Source: Yponomeuta sedellus
Lineage: Eukaryota; Arthropoda; Insecta; Lepidoptera; Yponomeutidae
Assembly: GCA_934045075.1 (NCBI GenBank)
Contig: OW203734.1
Span: forward strand, 10,365,516 to 10,429,515
Reading direction: 5' to 3'
DNA: 64,000 nucleotides
Position 1 is the stretch's first letter. The number at the start of each line of letters is the position of its first letter. The position numbers were made by a program, and so were the translations under genes. Shown here one piece after another: positions 10,621 through 21,824 of this stretch. A model generated the notes under the pieces. The model was not told the origin of the DNA. It was given only the letters and a program-made list of their open reading frames with translations, and did not search any database.

Positions 10621-13600
10621 TCACTATTATGTTCAGTAGAGATAATGAAATGAAAATGAAATAACCATACATAATAATAACATAAATAATAAACCTAAAT
10701 ATATAACCTAACAGTATTATCTATATCAAATGAACCTTCTATAATAATTTAGAATAAATTTAAAAAAAATCCGTACGCCTACAAAAGTCTCTACCTGTCT
10801 CGTCTTCTAACCAGCCAGAACGTTATGGAAATGAGTCTTGTAAATGATAAACTCTTTTTTAAAGTAAGAAAGTCCAGCTAATTTTAATATGGATCGTGCC
10901 GATTTTAATTTTAATTAACTCAAACGAAATCCTTAGAATAAGAAAATACAGGACTGGCGCTGTCGTGTCCACTTATTTCTGTGTTAAAATTCCAATTGTC
11001 GTAATTTAAACTTGAAACAAACTTAGCCGGCTGAGGGCGGGGCGAGTACAAATTCCCAAATAAATGGACAATTTAGGACGGAAACTTGTCGGAAATTATC
11101 CCCGGTTAGTCCTCTGGGGGTGATGCAGGGCCCCTCCTATCGCGTTATAATGCTTCATCTTCTTTATGCTGGTTCCTACAAGAGTTATGGCTATTATCGC
11201 GACGCGTTTATCATGATTTTTTTCAGCGATTGTGCCCTGCATCTGTTGGAAAAATGCCTACGTGCGTGTTCTGAAAGGGGGAAGGAAGAAAACACGATAA
11301 TTTACTTGAATTAGGCTAGCATCTTTTCTGTGCAAGCATACTGATTTTGCTTGTGCACAGCTCAATAAAATTGTATGAACTTGAATTTTAGGGTCTAGTA
11401 TTTGGATTGTTGCTCAAAATTGTCGGCTTAGGGCTTAACAACCTCAATATCTCAGAGCGAAATGTATTTAAATCTTCGAGAGTATTACAAGCCTTGATTT
11501 TACGGCTTATCTCAGAGCAAAGCACAAGCGTGTTCGACTTCCCAAGAAAGACGTAAGCTCGGTGGTTATCCTTCGTAACGAAGACGGTTCCCTTTTTCTA
11601 TGAAATTTCCACCAGCACTGTCCAATTCCCGCCTTTGTAATTTAGATTGGGCGCCATCAAAATAGAAGAAAAAAATATGTGCTTTGACAGAATAGTTTCC
11701 AACGTTTTTCAGTTCCTATCACCAGGAATTTGTAATCCACACGAGTTGAATTACGGCGTTTCAAACTGCAGCGTTGGCAAATTGCGTCTCTAACTGTAAA
11801 AGAAGTTAATTGAGTAGGCACTGCAGCTCGCTGGTGTTTAATAACAAGTCACAGTCAGAGGTCCGTAGGTCGCGTCCCAACCCTTCATTCGGGGGCAAAT
11901 TGATTTGGAACTCGAGCCCCGCCGAATATGGAAAGCAGACCCGGCTCCAATTGAAATTGAAGCATATCGAATCCATAAAAACAATTTCTTCCGCGCGCTG
12001 TTGATATAGGGGGTAAGGGCTCCGCTGTTTTTCGCCACCGTTTTCTTTTGAAACGTTTATGAATCGAGTACGTGACTGCGTGTCAAATTGAGATCACCCG
12101 CATTGGAAAGTTGCTGAGTTTGTTGAAGGTAAGGTGAGCAAGTTCTTGCCGCCTCGCAAGATTCAAGCGAGTCATTTGTGTGCAGCAAACGCTCTGACAC
12201 GTACCGCTTTCAATGCTCGCTCATTCACTTGTTTCAATTTATTGAAACTTGCTTAAAACTGGTGCCGTGTCTTAAAACTGGTGTAGTTGACTTCCGAGAT
12301 ACTCACGGCCAAAGATGATGTTGTATATCTAGTATGTAAGACCTCAATAAACGTAGGTATAGGGAAAGGAAAAAGTTGTTTCGTATACAAGGAGAAAACG
12401 AAACTAAAACAAATACGGCTTCAAAGAGCTTTAGTGGTTTTGTGCACTCGTAATTTTTGCAGAGTAAGTTACGTCAAGCAAACTACAGACGAAGTTCGCC
12501 GCGCGACATGAAAAATGCATTTAGTTCCAGAAGGCTTCAATATGTACAGAGCCTATTGGTAGATAGCCCGCGCGGCCCATATTCCGGAATGTATTCCACT
12601 CGAAACGAATTTGGCTCAAGAGCCATTTTCAAACAAAACTATAATCGAAACTTGTTCATTTTTACGCGGAATATCCCGAGAATTGGCCCCCGAGGGCGCC
12701 GCTGAATTTCAAATGTCACTTTTCTTGTTTGCTCCGAACCGATTTGAATAAAGTTCACGTTTGCCATAAAAACTTATATCTTTAACCTTACATATGTGAG
12801 GAAAACTAGGCTGTTAGCGAATTAACATTTCTACTTTTCAAGGAAAACTTTCCATCTTTCTTGTTATTCATCTTCAGGGAGATCGGAACCAAATTGAAGA
12901 ATCTTTTTCTTATTTCGTCGGGCCTCGTCAGGCCTTAAAAATAACAATTGTTTTTGTGATAACTTGAGGACATTGGGCCGTAGAAGGATCTTAGAAGAAT
13001 ATATAGGACATCATCGTCATCGTCATTGCCAGCCCATCGCTGTCCACTAATGAGTATAGGTTTTTCCCCATAAGCCATCACTCCGGCGTTTTTTATAATC
13101 ACCTATTATTTGAGTAACAAAATAATGTAAAAGTTTCTTACCACGGATTTCTCATAGAAAATTTGTTAAATCTGTTGAAAACAATTGGAAACCGTAAACA
13201 GACTTAAAATATTGTTAGCGTACGAGAAAAAGGGGTCAATCTCTGGCTCCGCTATCTCGCTGCAGTTAACCAAGCCATTGTAAGTAGAAAATTGCAGCGG
13301 GCTGAGTGAATGGGCGTTCACAAGTATACTCTTTTAATTGAGAATTTCCCACGAGCGTGCGGCTTGGCAGCGGGGTGGCAATGCCAAGAAACTCTTGGCA
13401 AGGCGGGCCGCAGACCACTATCTTAAGCCGCGCGTGTGCGAGGAATATTACAAATTCATTATTTCCGTTTAATCGAATGAAAAAGGCGACGAACGCGCTC
13501 GCCGCTAAAGTATTCTATACGGTTTATCCGTGAGAGGGTGCTTCTGCCATCGTCTTATTCTTCGGCTTCCTTCCTTCCCTGCACCGAGACATTGTGTTTG

Positions 13601-14077
13601 TCGTTTTGGCGCGCGTGAGCAAAATGGCTAATGGGAAGAAAGGTACAAAAAACTTCAGTAGTAGTATTTAGAAATTGGGAGAGTTGTTAGCTCATACATT
13701 GCACCCTACTCAGCTCTCCATCTATCTGTCAAGATAGATTTTTCCTAGAAAAGTGTTGTCTTAAATCGTATCAATTTTAAAAATAATTACGGAAACATGA
13801 CGTGCTTTCACGTCGTTTTTCTTTATAAGTCTGAGACCGTATTCATTGCATCACATAAAAATGTGTTGTCAATCTCCGTGATTTGTAAAGAGTAAAAAAT
13901 CAGCGTGTTCAACCAATAAATGATTTTGGAATCTTTGAAAGAGGAAATGTGACGGTTTGATTACCATTGGCCTCAATTTGGACTGTTTGATCGAACAAAT
14001 TGTTTTAGCCTAAGTACACAAAAAGTGAAATTGTGACCTTTCTGGTCTGGGTAATACGTTTTTCAATAATTTATCAA
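10621..14077. other. Unassigned, mostly unique sequence; RTE tail at 13005-13080
   Basis: This is the longest stretch without obvious repeats. It is more GC-balanced than its surroundings, especially 11800-12760 and 13240-13660. No frame exceeds 82 codons and none shows a domain. It may be intronic or regulatory sequence of a host gene. At 13005-13080 a minus-strand RTE-like tail (atcgtcatcgtcattgccag, then ctgtccactaatga) is visible. Confidence 0.4.
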
Positions 14078-14125
14078 TTTGTGTTTGTATGGTGATAAAA
14101 AAAAATATCACCATACAAACACAAA
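14078..14125. repeat. Perfect hairpin, 20-bp arms, oligo-A loop
   Basis: tttgtgtttgtatggtgata at 14078-14097 is perfectly repeated in inverse at 14106-14125 around eight A residues. It directly abuts the SINE-B copy that follows. Confidence 0.9.
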
Positions 14126-14374
14126 GTTATAGATCCGTGCTTCGCAAGGCACGTTGAGCCGTTGGTGCCGGCTGTCATGTAATGGCAGTCGTTAAGCCAT
14201 GCCAGAAGTCTTACGGGCGGCTTGATAACTTCTGACAGTAAGACCCGCCACAGTCACAGTATGATCCTCCACCAACCAGGACTTGGCCCTGGTGGTGGAG
14301 TATGGCCTAACCTTCTTGCGATGCCGGAAGAGACCCGTGCCCCCGCAGAAGGGACATACAAAAGGGTTAATATC
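14126..14374 (+). mobile_element. SINE-B, headless, plus
   Basis: Body and tail only: gtgcttcgcaaggcacgttg, ggcggcttgataacttctga, tggtggagtatggcctaacc, agagacccgtgcccccgcag, aagggttaatatc. The 5S-like head is replaced by the hairpin at 14078-14125. Confidence 0.85.
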
Positions 14375-15132
14375 AAAGTGTTGTACTAATTTGGTGATCT
14401 GCCAGATTTCAATTTGTTTAAGATTAAAAAAAATGAGAAAGCGTTAAGGCCACTGCATTGTATATTAGTTTAAGTGCAATAAAAGTACTGATAAATAAAT
14501 TCGAACTTTTCGAATATTGTAAGTAATCTTCATCAGCGATAGGAATTAGCACACGCAGTTTGATCTATTTATGAAGAAGGTACAGACCTAGTACATTTTA
14601 CTGTCAAGACACATAGGCGGCTTATAGACAGACCAGCCCCGTAAGCTAAAAAATACACTAACTTCTGAGACCACAAAAAAGTCCCCAGCCGCACCCTTCT
14701 CACGGAAAATCATAATAACTCTATATTTCTCCCTGTAGAATCGACTTCACATCAGCCTGTACATATGTGCACTCTACTCAGTTGCGTTAAGGCCGAATTT
14801 GCAACAAAAAGGGAAAGGTTGTTCTGCTGTCGGCTGTACCTAAGTGACATGACACTAAATGGCTCCCCATTCACTCCTTTGACTGCTGACTCGAGAACCC
14901 GCATCACGCACTGCTGACGCGTGTCTCGACATTGTCAACCTTGGGCCGACCGTGTACGGGGCAATTTCGTTTGAGATTCGTTGCGCGACAGAGTTGTCTG
15001 TAATTGACTCTACACAAAATGAGTAGTTCCTATTTGCTCGTGTTTACATTCCCTTTCCTAATGTTCACCGGGAGTGCGGTTTGGTAACTTCGTAGTTTCA
15101 CGATTTCAAACAATTCATAAAAGTACTAAAGA
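14375..15132. other. Unassigned sequence
   Basis: No recognised features. Confidence 0.4.
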
Positions 15133-15457
15133 CCATTACACACGTAGCTATAATAAATATATATTAATATAAATTATAGCAAGGCATATTACGATGTATT
15201 TTCTATACAAATATTCAAACGAACGCGCCCGCAGCTATAATATATATTTCTATGACGTCACCAATTTATACCGTAACTTATACTATCGCAAAGTAATATA
15301 TATTACTGAATATTATGGTATTTGGCCGACAATCAATGAAATGAAGGCAAAAATATGTATTATAGCATCGTCTCCGTGTAGCTTACTATAATATATATTG
15401 TAGCATGAAATATTAATATATATTATATTATACATTATAGCTACGTGTGTAACGGGC
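15133..15457. mobile_element. MITE-like element with 19-bp terminal inverted repeats
   Basis: ttacacacgtagctataat at 15136-15154 is repeated exactly in inverse at 15436-15454, with further partial matches just outside. The interior is AT-rich with palindromic tatattaatata stretches and no transposase. A non-autonomous DNA transposon is the simplest reading. I could not fix a target duplication, so the superfamily is open. Confidence 0.65.
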
Positions 15458-15835
15458 TTAATTCACGATACCTCCAGCATAGCATAATGCGGATTTAGCA
15501 AATGAATTACAACTGTTAAAAAAGAGGTTTATTTTAATGCGACATTTCCGTTCAGTCCACTAGCGACACCAATGAAAAAAAATGCATATTTTTGCAAATA
15601 GTGTCAAATTAGTCTCTCAATCATGTAAATAGTGATTTTTACAACCCACCTCGTACGAGGCCCTAGGATTACGGTCCTAGATAGCAATTATCCAGTCTTA
15701 GGAGTTTTACCTTAAATTCACCGATCTTAAAAATCACTATTGATATATTTAGGAGACTGATCTGACACTTTTCGCCAAAACGATCTGTGAAACAAGACTA
15801 GATTTTTTTTATTGGTTTTTTTTATTGAAAATTGT
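15458..15835. other. Unassigned sequence
   Basis: No recognised gene or repeat. Confidence 0.4.
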
Positions 15836-15934
15836 ATTTCGCCTTAAGAGGATCAAAGAGGCGTCTTTGATCCTCTTAAGGCGAAATAAAATTTATTTAT
15901 TTATTTACATTAACCACCAGATGGTTAATGTAAA
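15836..15934. repeat. Two consecutive perfect hairpins
   Basis: The first has 24-bp arms (15836-15859 and 15864-15887) around ggcg. The second has 13-bp arms (15904-15916 and 15922-15934) around ccaga. Both are perfect, and no known element is recognised around them. Confidence 0.85.
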
Positions 15935-16078
15935 CAATAGTATAATGAAAACAATTTGACTCTATAGAATCCACCTGCCAAACTGACTGAAAATAGCATT
16001 GCTTGCAAAACATGTAAGAGGCGTTATTATAAACCTGTTAATTTTAAGTTGTTTGTTGATTATAGCATCAAGTTGTCT

Positions 16079-16390
16079 GAGATGGCTTAACGACTGTCAT
16101 TTCATGACAGTTGGCACCAACAGCTTAACGTACCTTGGGAAGCATTGAAGCACTCAGAAAAAATGCCACTAGCAGTAGTCACAGGATGGTCACCTATCCC
16201 GTACCTGACCGCGCCTGTTGTTTAACCCAAATGATGGGAATCAATCGATGAGCGGGATGGCCCGCTACTGTCCTACAACTCTCCACCAACCCGGACTTGG
16301 CCCCCGTGTTGGAGTACGGCCTAACCTTCCTGCGATGCAGGAAAATACCCGTGCCCTAGCTAGGGAATGTGCGAAGGATTGCTATCAACT
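16079..16390. mobile_element. SINE-B with inverted 5' half
   Basis: 16079-16246 is the minus-strand head and middle of SINE-B (tggcttaacgactgtcattt ... gaccgcgcctgttg ... gggaatcaatc). From about 16250 the plus-strand 3' half follows (ggcccgctactgtcctacaa ... gacttggcccccgtgttgga ... aatacccgtgccctag). The two parts are contiguous in the element with a few tens of bases missing. That is the layout left by 5' inversion during LINE-driven insertion. Confidence 0.7.
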
Positions 16391-16860
16391 CATTGATTTT
16401 ACGAATTTTGTTTATTTTATTTGATATCTCTAGACAAGATTTGGCAGCAAATATTAATAGTACCAGTACAGTTGCCTTATGATTTATTATGTTGTCACTA
16501 ATTTTCACATATTCAATGGCCCAGGCACTGCAGCGTCACCCGTGAGCTCCCTTCAACCATAGTGTAAGTGAAGGTGCTACTGGACGCTGTATATTAAATA
16601 TGTATGTAAATATTGACACATATAAAATTACTATATAAGAATTATTAAGACGCATGTGTGATATTAAATAGTGTTTATATAATAATGTTTGATAATAGTA
16701 CAATATAATTAGAATTAAAATGTCATAGGCCTAATTTATAAAGGCCTTCTATAATTTATAATATTGCGTGCCCTACAGGGTCCACAAAGATCCATATTTT
16801 TAGTTTTGTCATCTGTATATACTTGTGGAATGCAATAAATTATTGATTAGATTAGAACTC
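16391..16860 (+). mobile_element. Retroelement 3' end fragments
   Basis: 16517-16590 (cccaggcactgcagcgtcac ... tactggacgctg) matches, in the other orientation, the segment at 45770-45835 next to a SINE-D. It is followed by an AT-rich trailer with a gtgccctacaggg motif and aataaa at about 16832, which looks like a LINE/SINE 3' end. Confidence 0.5.
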
Positions 16861-17310
16861 TTTATTGTACGCACTGGAAAACAAAATACAAAAAATTGAG
16901 TATTGAGTAAATCTCATTATGTAGATGCAAAGGCCTCAGTTAATATTCACATAGTATTAACAACACTATGCTTATTGACCTATACAAAGAATACCATTAA
17001 ATAATTTAACGAATAGTGAATCAAATCACGCTACATTCGCAATATCCTACACTGTGCGGACGTTTGACTTCGGATGCTTAGTTCACGTATAAGTACAGTC
17101 GATAAATAAATTAACAAACTTCCATAACACAATTATTTGTAATTTTTACTATTATTGTTTCCAGTTAGTGTAAGTTATGTCATGTGTTTCAAACGTGAAG
17201 CATGACGTCCATAATTTTTTTATTGCATTGCATCTGTAGGCGCGAATCTGTTATTAGCTCTCATTAACATATTTTAATTCTACTAGCACAATTTTGTAAT
17301 TGATGATTCT
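16861..17310. other. Unassigned sequence
   Basis: No recognised gene or repeat. Confidence 0.4.
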
Positions 17311-17550
17311 CCAATCTGTATAAATCATCATCATCATCATCATCAACACATTATGTCCCCACTGAGGGGCACGGGTACCTTCCCTGAGGAAGGTATAGGA
17401 CATACTCCATTACGGGGGCCAAGTCCGGATTGGTGGAGGCTTGCACGACTAGTGGTCTTACCTCCAGAAGTTTTCAAGCCGCCTTAAGGCCTCTGACTTA
17501 GCTTAACGACTGCCATATATCGATGGCAGCTGGGACCAATCTGTATAAAT
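17311..17550 (-). mobile_element. SINE-B, minus, with (ATC)n tail and 15-bp target duplication
   Basis: The element occupies 17326-17535: a (catcat)n tail at the left edge, then the minus-strand tail and body (tccccactgaggggcacggg ... ccatatatcgatggcagctg). It is bounded by exact copies of ccaatctgtataaat at 17311-17325 and 17536-17550. The target duplication and the simple-repeat tail next to it show LINE-type target-primed insertion. Confidence 0.9.
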
Positions 17551-17559
17551 AAATAAATT

Positions 17560-17770
17560 ATTACTGGTTCAAAACAAGGATACCCTTTGCTAATGGTAAC
17601 CAGGCACGGATATTATAAACATGTGAAGATTGAGGCCATTTGTACAGTGTACGGTGGTTCTTAGTGGGAATGAAACCCTCGGGCTTCTGTTTGGTAGGGG
17701 TTCAAGCATGTAAGCCGCTAAACGAGGCAACGATAGCAGATTAACTTTAGTGGCAATGCCGGCCCCGTAA
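17560..17770 (-). mobile_element. tRNA-derived SINE (SINE-C relative), minus
   Basis: Contains a decayed tail segment (aaggataccctttgctaatg, rc of the cacagggtatcc motif) and a degenerate tRNA-like head at the right (ggggttcaagcatgtaagcc). Diverged and inactive. Confidence 0.5.
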
Positions 17771-18117
17771 ATGTTGTTGTGCTCGCGACTGTACTTTTAG
17801 TGGATACAAAAGTATAATACGTAGCCACGGAAAATACAGCGAACGCGCTGTTTCCCCGCTTGAAGTGTTAATTTATAACTCAAATGTTTGCAAATGATAT
17901 AACGAGTCCATTGTTGCTCCTAATTTAGCATCACAATCGGCTTCTTTAAGCTTAACGTCAAATATAACAAAGAGCTCGTTTATCAGCAGGATAATTTTCT
18001 ACCTGCCTCGAAAAAAGAAAGAGAAATTTCCATTCTTAATTTGAAGTTTATTTCAAAGTGCTAGGTACGATTTTTGAACGGAAAATATTATCATAAATTG
18101 AACAAAAAAGTCGGCTA

Positions 18118-18565
18118 AACGTTAAGGTGTCGAAATGGGTTAAGGAAGCGTTTCTTGATTTGCATCACAAGTTTTGACTCTGCAAAACGGACTAAAGTAC
18201 GGAAAATAAGTCGCAAGCTTTTTATTAAGTACAGGGTGTTTCAGAAACTTTCTTTACAACAAGGGTTTTTTTATATAGCCTATAAACACCCCACGTTCGG
18301 GCACAGGCCTTCTCTCAGAGAGAGAGAGTAAGAGTAGAGAGAGAGGGCTTAGTTACTCGAACCACCCGTGCCCACCACGGGTTGACAATTTCAAGCGCTG
18401 AGGTATTTGAATAACTCCGATTATTAAGGCGTTTTAGGGTAAAGCGTCAAAATGGGTTATAAAAGTGTTTTTTTAATATGCATGAGAATTTTTGACTCTG
18501 CAAAACGGATTAAAGTACGGATGCTAACTTGTCGTAAGATTTTTATTAGGTACATGGTGTTTCAG
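18118..18565. repeat. Diverged direct duplication flanking a repeat
   Basis: 18118-18250 and about 18428-18565 share long matching runs (ttttgactctgcaaaacgga, ttaaagtacgga, tggtgtttcag) at roughly 80% identity by eye. Between them, 18275-18420 holds a SINE-D-type tail segment (cctataaacaccccacgttc, cacaggccttctctcagaga). Confidence 0.65.
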
Positions 18566-18984
18566 TTCTTCAAAGCTGCATTGTTTTCAGGTTAGGTCAA
18601 CTTGGAAAAAAAAAACATGAGCATGTTACATACATTCGTTAGAGCAAGTATCAAAATCCAGAGTTGACCCTAAGAAAGTGGTTTTTATTTACGAGTACTT
18701 TAACTCTTTGAAGTTGTGAGAGACCTATGTGAAACCCGGTAAACGCGTCAAAATGACCACTTTAAGGTCCTAACCTTGATGCTGTAACAAAACGTTATAA
18801 AAAAAACTGTGCTCAAGCGTGTTATGGTCGACGCCGGCCAACTACATTGTTTTTTTACTTGTGTATGCGTATCGGACCACTGACTTCTGTACAATTAACA
18901 GTTTCGAACCAAAGGTCGGAAATTACGAATATTTACAAACATGTTATTTGTACCAATGTCATTGTTTACCATTATATATAAGCC
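18566..18984. other. Unassigned sequence
   Basis: No recognised gene or repeat. Confidence 0.4.
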
Positions 18985-19140
18985 TTATTGGAGGCCTTAT
19001 GGGTGGCTTGATAACTTCTGACAGTAAAGCCCGCCACTGTCTTACAATCCTCCACCAACCCGGACTTTGCCTGCGTGGTGGAGTATAACCTAACCTTCCT
19101 GGAGTGCGTGAACCAGCAGTAGGGACTTACAAGGGTTAGC
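18985..19140 (+). mobile_element. SINE-B, 5'-truncated, plus
   Basis: Starts in the body (ggccttatgggtggcttgat) and runs to the tail (accagcagtagggacttaca, agggttagcgatat). No head. Confidence 0.8.
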
Positions 19141-19887
19141 GATATATAACACAAAAAAATGGTAACGATTTGAAAATAGGTACCGTCGGGAAACAAGCGC
19201 CGCTAAATCCAACCCTAAATTAGTGGCTCGAGCATTTATAAACTTCAGCCTTAGCGTCTCGGCATCTGGGTGTCTGGGCGGTCGTCGCTAATGAGCTTAC
19301 GGGGTTATTTGGCAAACACATATCTTACGCTTTAACTCGGTAAGTAAAGCACAACTCTCACTTCTATGATAGTTTTATTTGTTTTGCCGCGCGCTCGAAA
19401 GGGTTTCTCCCGTTTGCTTCACTTGCCTGTGCGACATAAATTTACATCTTAGCTTCCTCAGTCCTGGGCCTTGATTATGTAACATGCCACGTATGCATCT
19501 GTATGCAAAAACGATACATCTACTGGACGTTTTCGCACAATTATGTGGCTCAATATCACTGATATACACTGAAATGCAGTGTCCACTATGTGTGATACAT
19601 GTTACGTCTCACATCAATACGGCAGAGTTAAGTAACGATTCCGTTTTTGCACGCAGTCGTATACGTGAAAAGTTACATAATGAAAAGGCGCTGTCATTGA
19701 TAATAGCAATAGAAAACCATTGTTATTAACAAATTAATGCCTGAGGAGTTAAATGTAACTAAGTTGTCGTTTAAATTGAATAATGTATGAGGAATAAAAC
19801 TTAAACAAATAAATATTCATGAACAAGATCTTGTTAGCCCTAATACTAAGTACAACTAAATGACGTTTGTTACAAGTGCTAACTTGA
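19141..19887. other. Unassigned sequence
   Basis: No recognised feature. Overlapping short frames at 19375-19729 carry no motif. Confidence 0.4.
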
Positions 19888-19937
19888 CGATAGATTTAAT
19901 ACAATAAATACATTTATTTATTGTATTAAATCTATCG
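19888..19937. repeat. Perfect hairpin, 23-bp arms
   Basis: Arms 19888-19910 and 19915-19937 (cgatagatttaatacaataa...) around catt are perfectly complementary. A tRNA-derived SINE follows at 19955. Confidence 0.9.
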
Positions 19938-19954
19938 TTTTCATTTATTTACTG

Positions 19955-20085
19955 TACCAAGACCCGAGACGAACTAGTAAAGTTCGTTTCCTAGTATGAC
20001 CCGGCCGGGAATCGAACCTAAGACCTTGGTTTTATAGACTGCGTGTCAACCGCTGCGCCAACGAGATCGTCTGTTTCTTATGCCA
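19955..20085 (-). mobile_element. tRNA-derived SINE, minus
   Basis: Read on the minus strand: gatctcgttggcgcagcggt (A box region) and ggttcgattcccggccgggt (B box), then a short body. It lacks the conserved structure of a working tRNA gene and has a SINE-like extension. Confidence 0.65.
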
Positions 20086-21458
20086 CATTTTAAAAAGTGG
20101 TGCAAGTCAGTCTTGATCGCGGACGAAGTAAAATATGTGATATGTCAAATTCTAGTAATGAGTAACAAATTCCACTGTACAATATGTTGAGCACTGTGTT
20201 AATATGTAAATCCTCTTTAGCCTGTTAAAAGACTAGGATTCCGCGTAATTATAGTCAATATATGGGAGGAAAACATACAATCATACTTCACAAAGAAAGA
20301 GAAATTCTAGACCAAAGAGGTTGCACCTATGCCTCCAGCGTAACATGCCAGCGCTTTTACCAAAATGATGAAACTCACCGACGTGGCGATGGCGGTGGCG
20401 GTCCATACATACGTCCATAAAAAGTCTACTGCATAAATGACGCATGTATGCAGCGCCACCGCTACTGCATTGGTGTGCAAATTACTCCTGCTTAGTCTCA
20501 GTTTGTGTTCTGAGTGCTTATTCATACAACTTCTAAGCGACATAAGACACGTTTAAAATACGTTCTTATAGTTCGCTAATTTAACATCAGGGCGCTAACG
20601 GATGCGGTATGACGGTATGTTTTAGCTCATAATTCAGCGAGACGTCTTTGCAAATTGATGCGTGATGATTTTCTCATGGATCCCGATCTTGCCTAACTTT
20701 TAAACTGAAGACGTCTTCTATTAAAGTCGAGTCGTCAGTCTCGGTACGTCAGGGATGGAGCATATAGGAGCGCACGTGAAGTTGCAGGAAAGTGCTACTT
20801 AAATTGCTTGTTAGTCTTGCCTGTTCGTCAAGTTTAGTTCGTTATCTGCGTTTGTACTAACTGCATTTAAATGTCTGCGAGCGGTCACCGACTGAGTTTG
20901 TTTGAGGAAATTAAAAAGTTCCACCGCCCTCCGCTTCAACTGCACTCGGGCAACTTTTGCACTGCCGCTTGATGGGTGTTTTTCTGAAATACACTTAATT
21001 TAATGGCAAGTTTTTTGTTTGTAAACATAGAATTATTGGTATTTTTTGTATTACTTTAAAATTTACTTCTTGCTGTAACTTCGATTACTAAAAAGAAAAT
21101 GGCAAATGTCACGCAATGTAATAAATAATATGTAAAACTACAGATTAAAACGCCAAACCCATACAAAATGAATGGCAATATGGCCATGTTGTATTTTATA
21201 AATAACAGTTTTGACAACTTACGTTTAGCTTTGACGACGTTTTGACAACTTATATAAATTACAGATTAAAAAGACACAAAAAATCAACGGCCACGTATAT
21301 GTTGGAACACCACTTCACAACACTATTTGTGTTGTGTTCAGTACACGGATTGTATAAAAGAATGACTTTTAACGCTTTATTATTGGTATAAATTGACATA
21401 AAAATGCCTGTCAGATGGCTATTATTTGAGCTGGTATATAAATTACGTTTACAAAGAT
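20086..21458. other. Unassigned sequence left of the copia element
   Basis: Mostly unique sequence. The 78-codon minus frame at 20307-20543 has no recognisable domain. Short repeated motifs (ttttgacaactta) occur at 21190-21260. Confidence 0.4.
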
Positions 21459-21463
21459 CGAGG

Positions 21464-21574
21464 TGTTAGTGTGGCAATAAAATATAATCTGTGACTCCTG
21501 TCTATGGTTGTCATGGCGTCCGTTACTCAGTTGAAAGAGTCTTTTATTTTTGCTTTCCTCGCAGAATCCTAACA
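21464..21574 (+). repeat. Copia 5' LTR
   Basis: 111 bp, TG...CA with 6-bp inverted tips, identical to the 3' LTR. Contains aataaa near its start. Unusually short for an LTR. Confidence 0.95.
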
Positions 21575-21588
21575 GGTTATGGGCCCAG
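21575..21588 (+). promoter_or_regulatory. Primer binding site, half-tRNA iMet type
   Basis: ggttatgggcccag directly follows the LTR and is complementary to the anticodon stem-loop region of initiator tRNA-Met, the internal priming used by copia. Confidence 0.9.
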
Positions 21589-21824
21589 GCACTCTATTCT
21601 GCTCATAATTCTGTTTAGTAGGCGAAAAGAAATAAAAGTGAAGGGCGGAGAGTAAAGTCGCGAAGGTGTGTTCAAGAGGTTATAAGGCGGCGTGGCGTGG
21701 GGTGACATTCGTTCGCCGGTGACGTGCGAGGTAGCTGCGAGGGATTGTACTGCCAGGTGGAGGCAGGACAATAGTATTCAGCCAGCGCGTGACCTTTTCG
21801 ACAGAGATCACAACCAGTACCAAG

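Noticed and set aside
20307..20543. A 78-codon minus frame with a hydrophobic segment
   Set aside because: No recognisable domain, no splice or promoter support; chance cannot be excluded.
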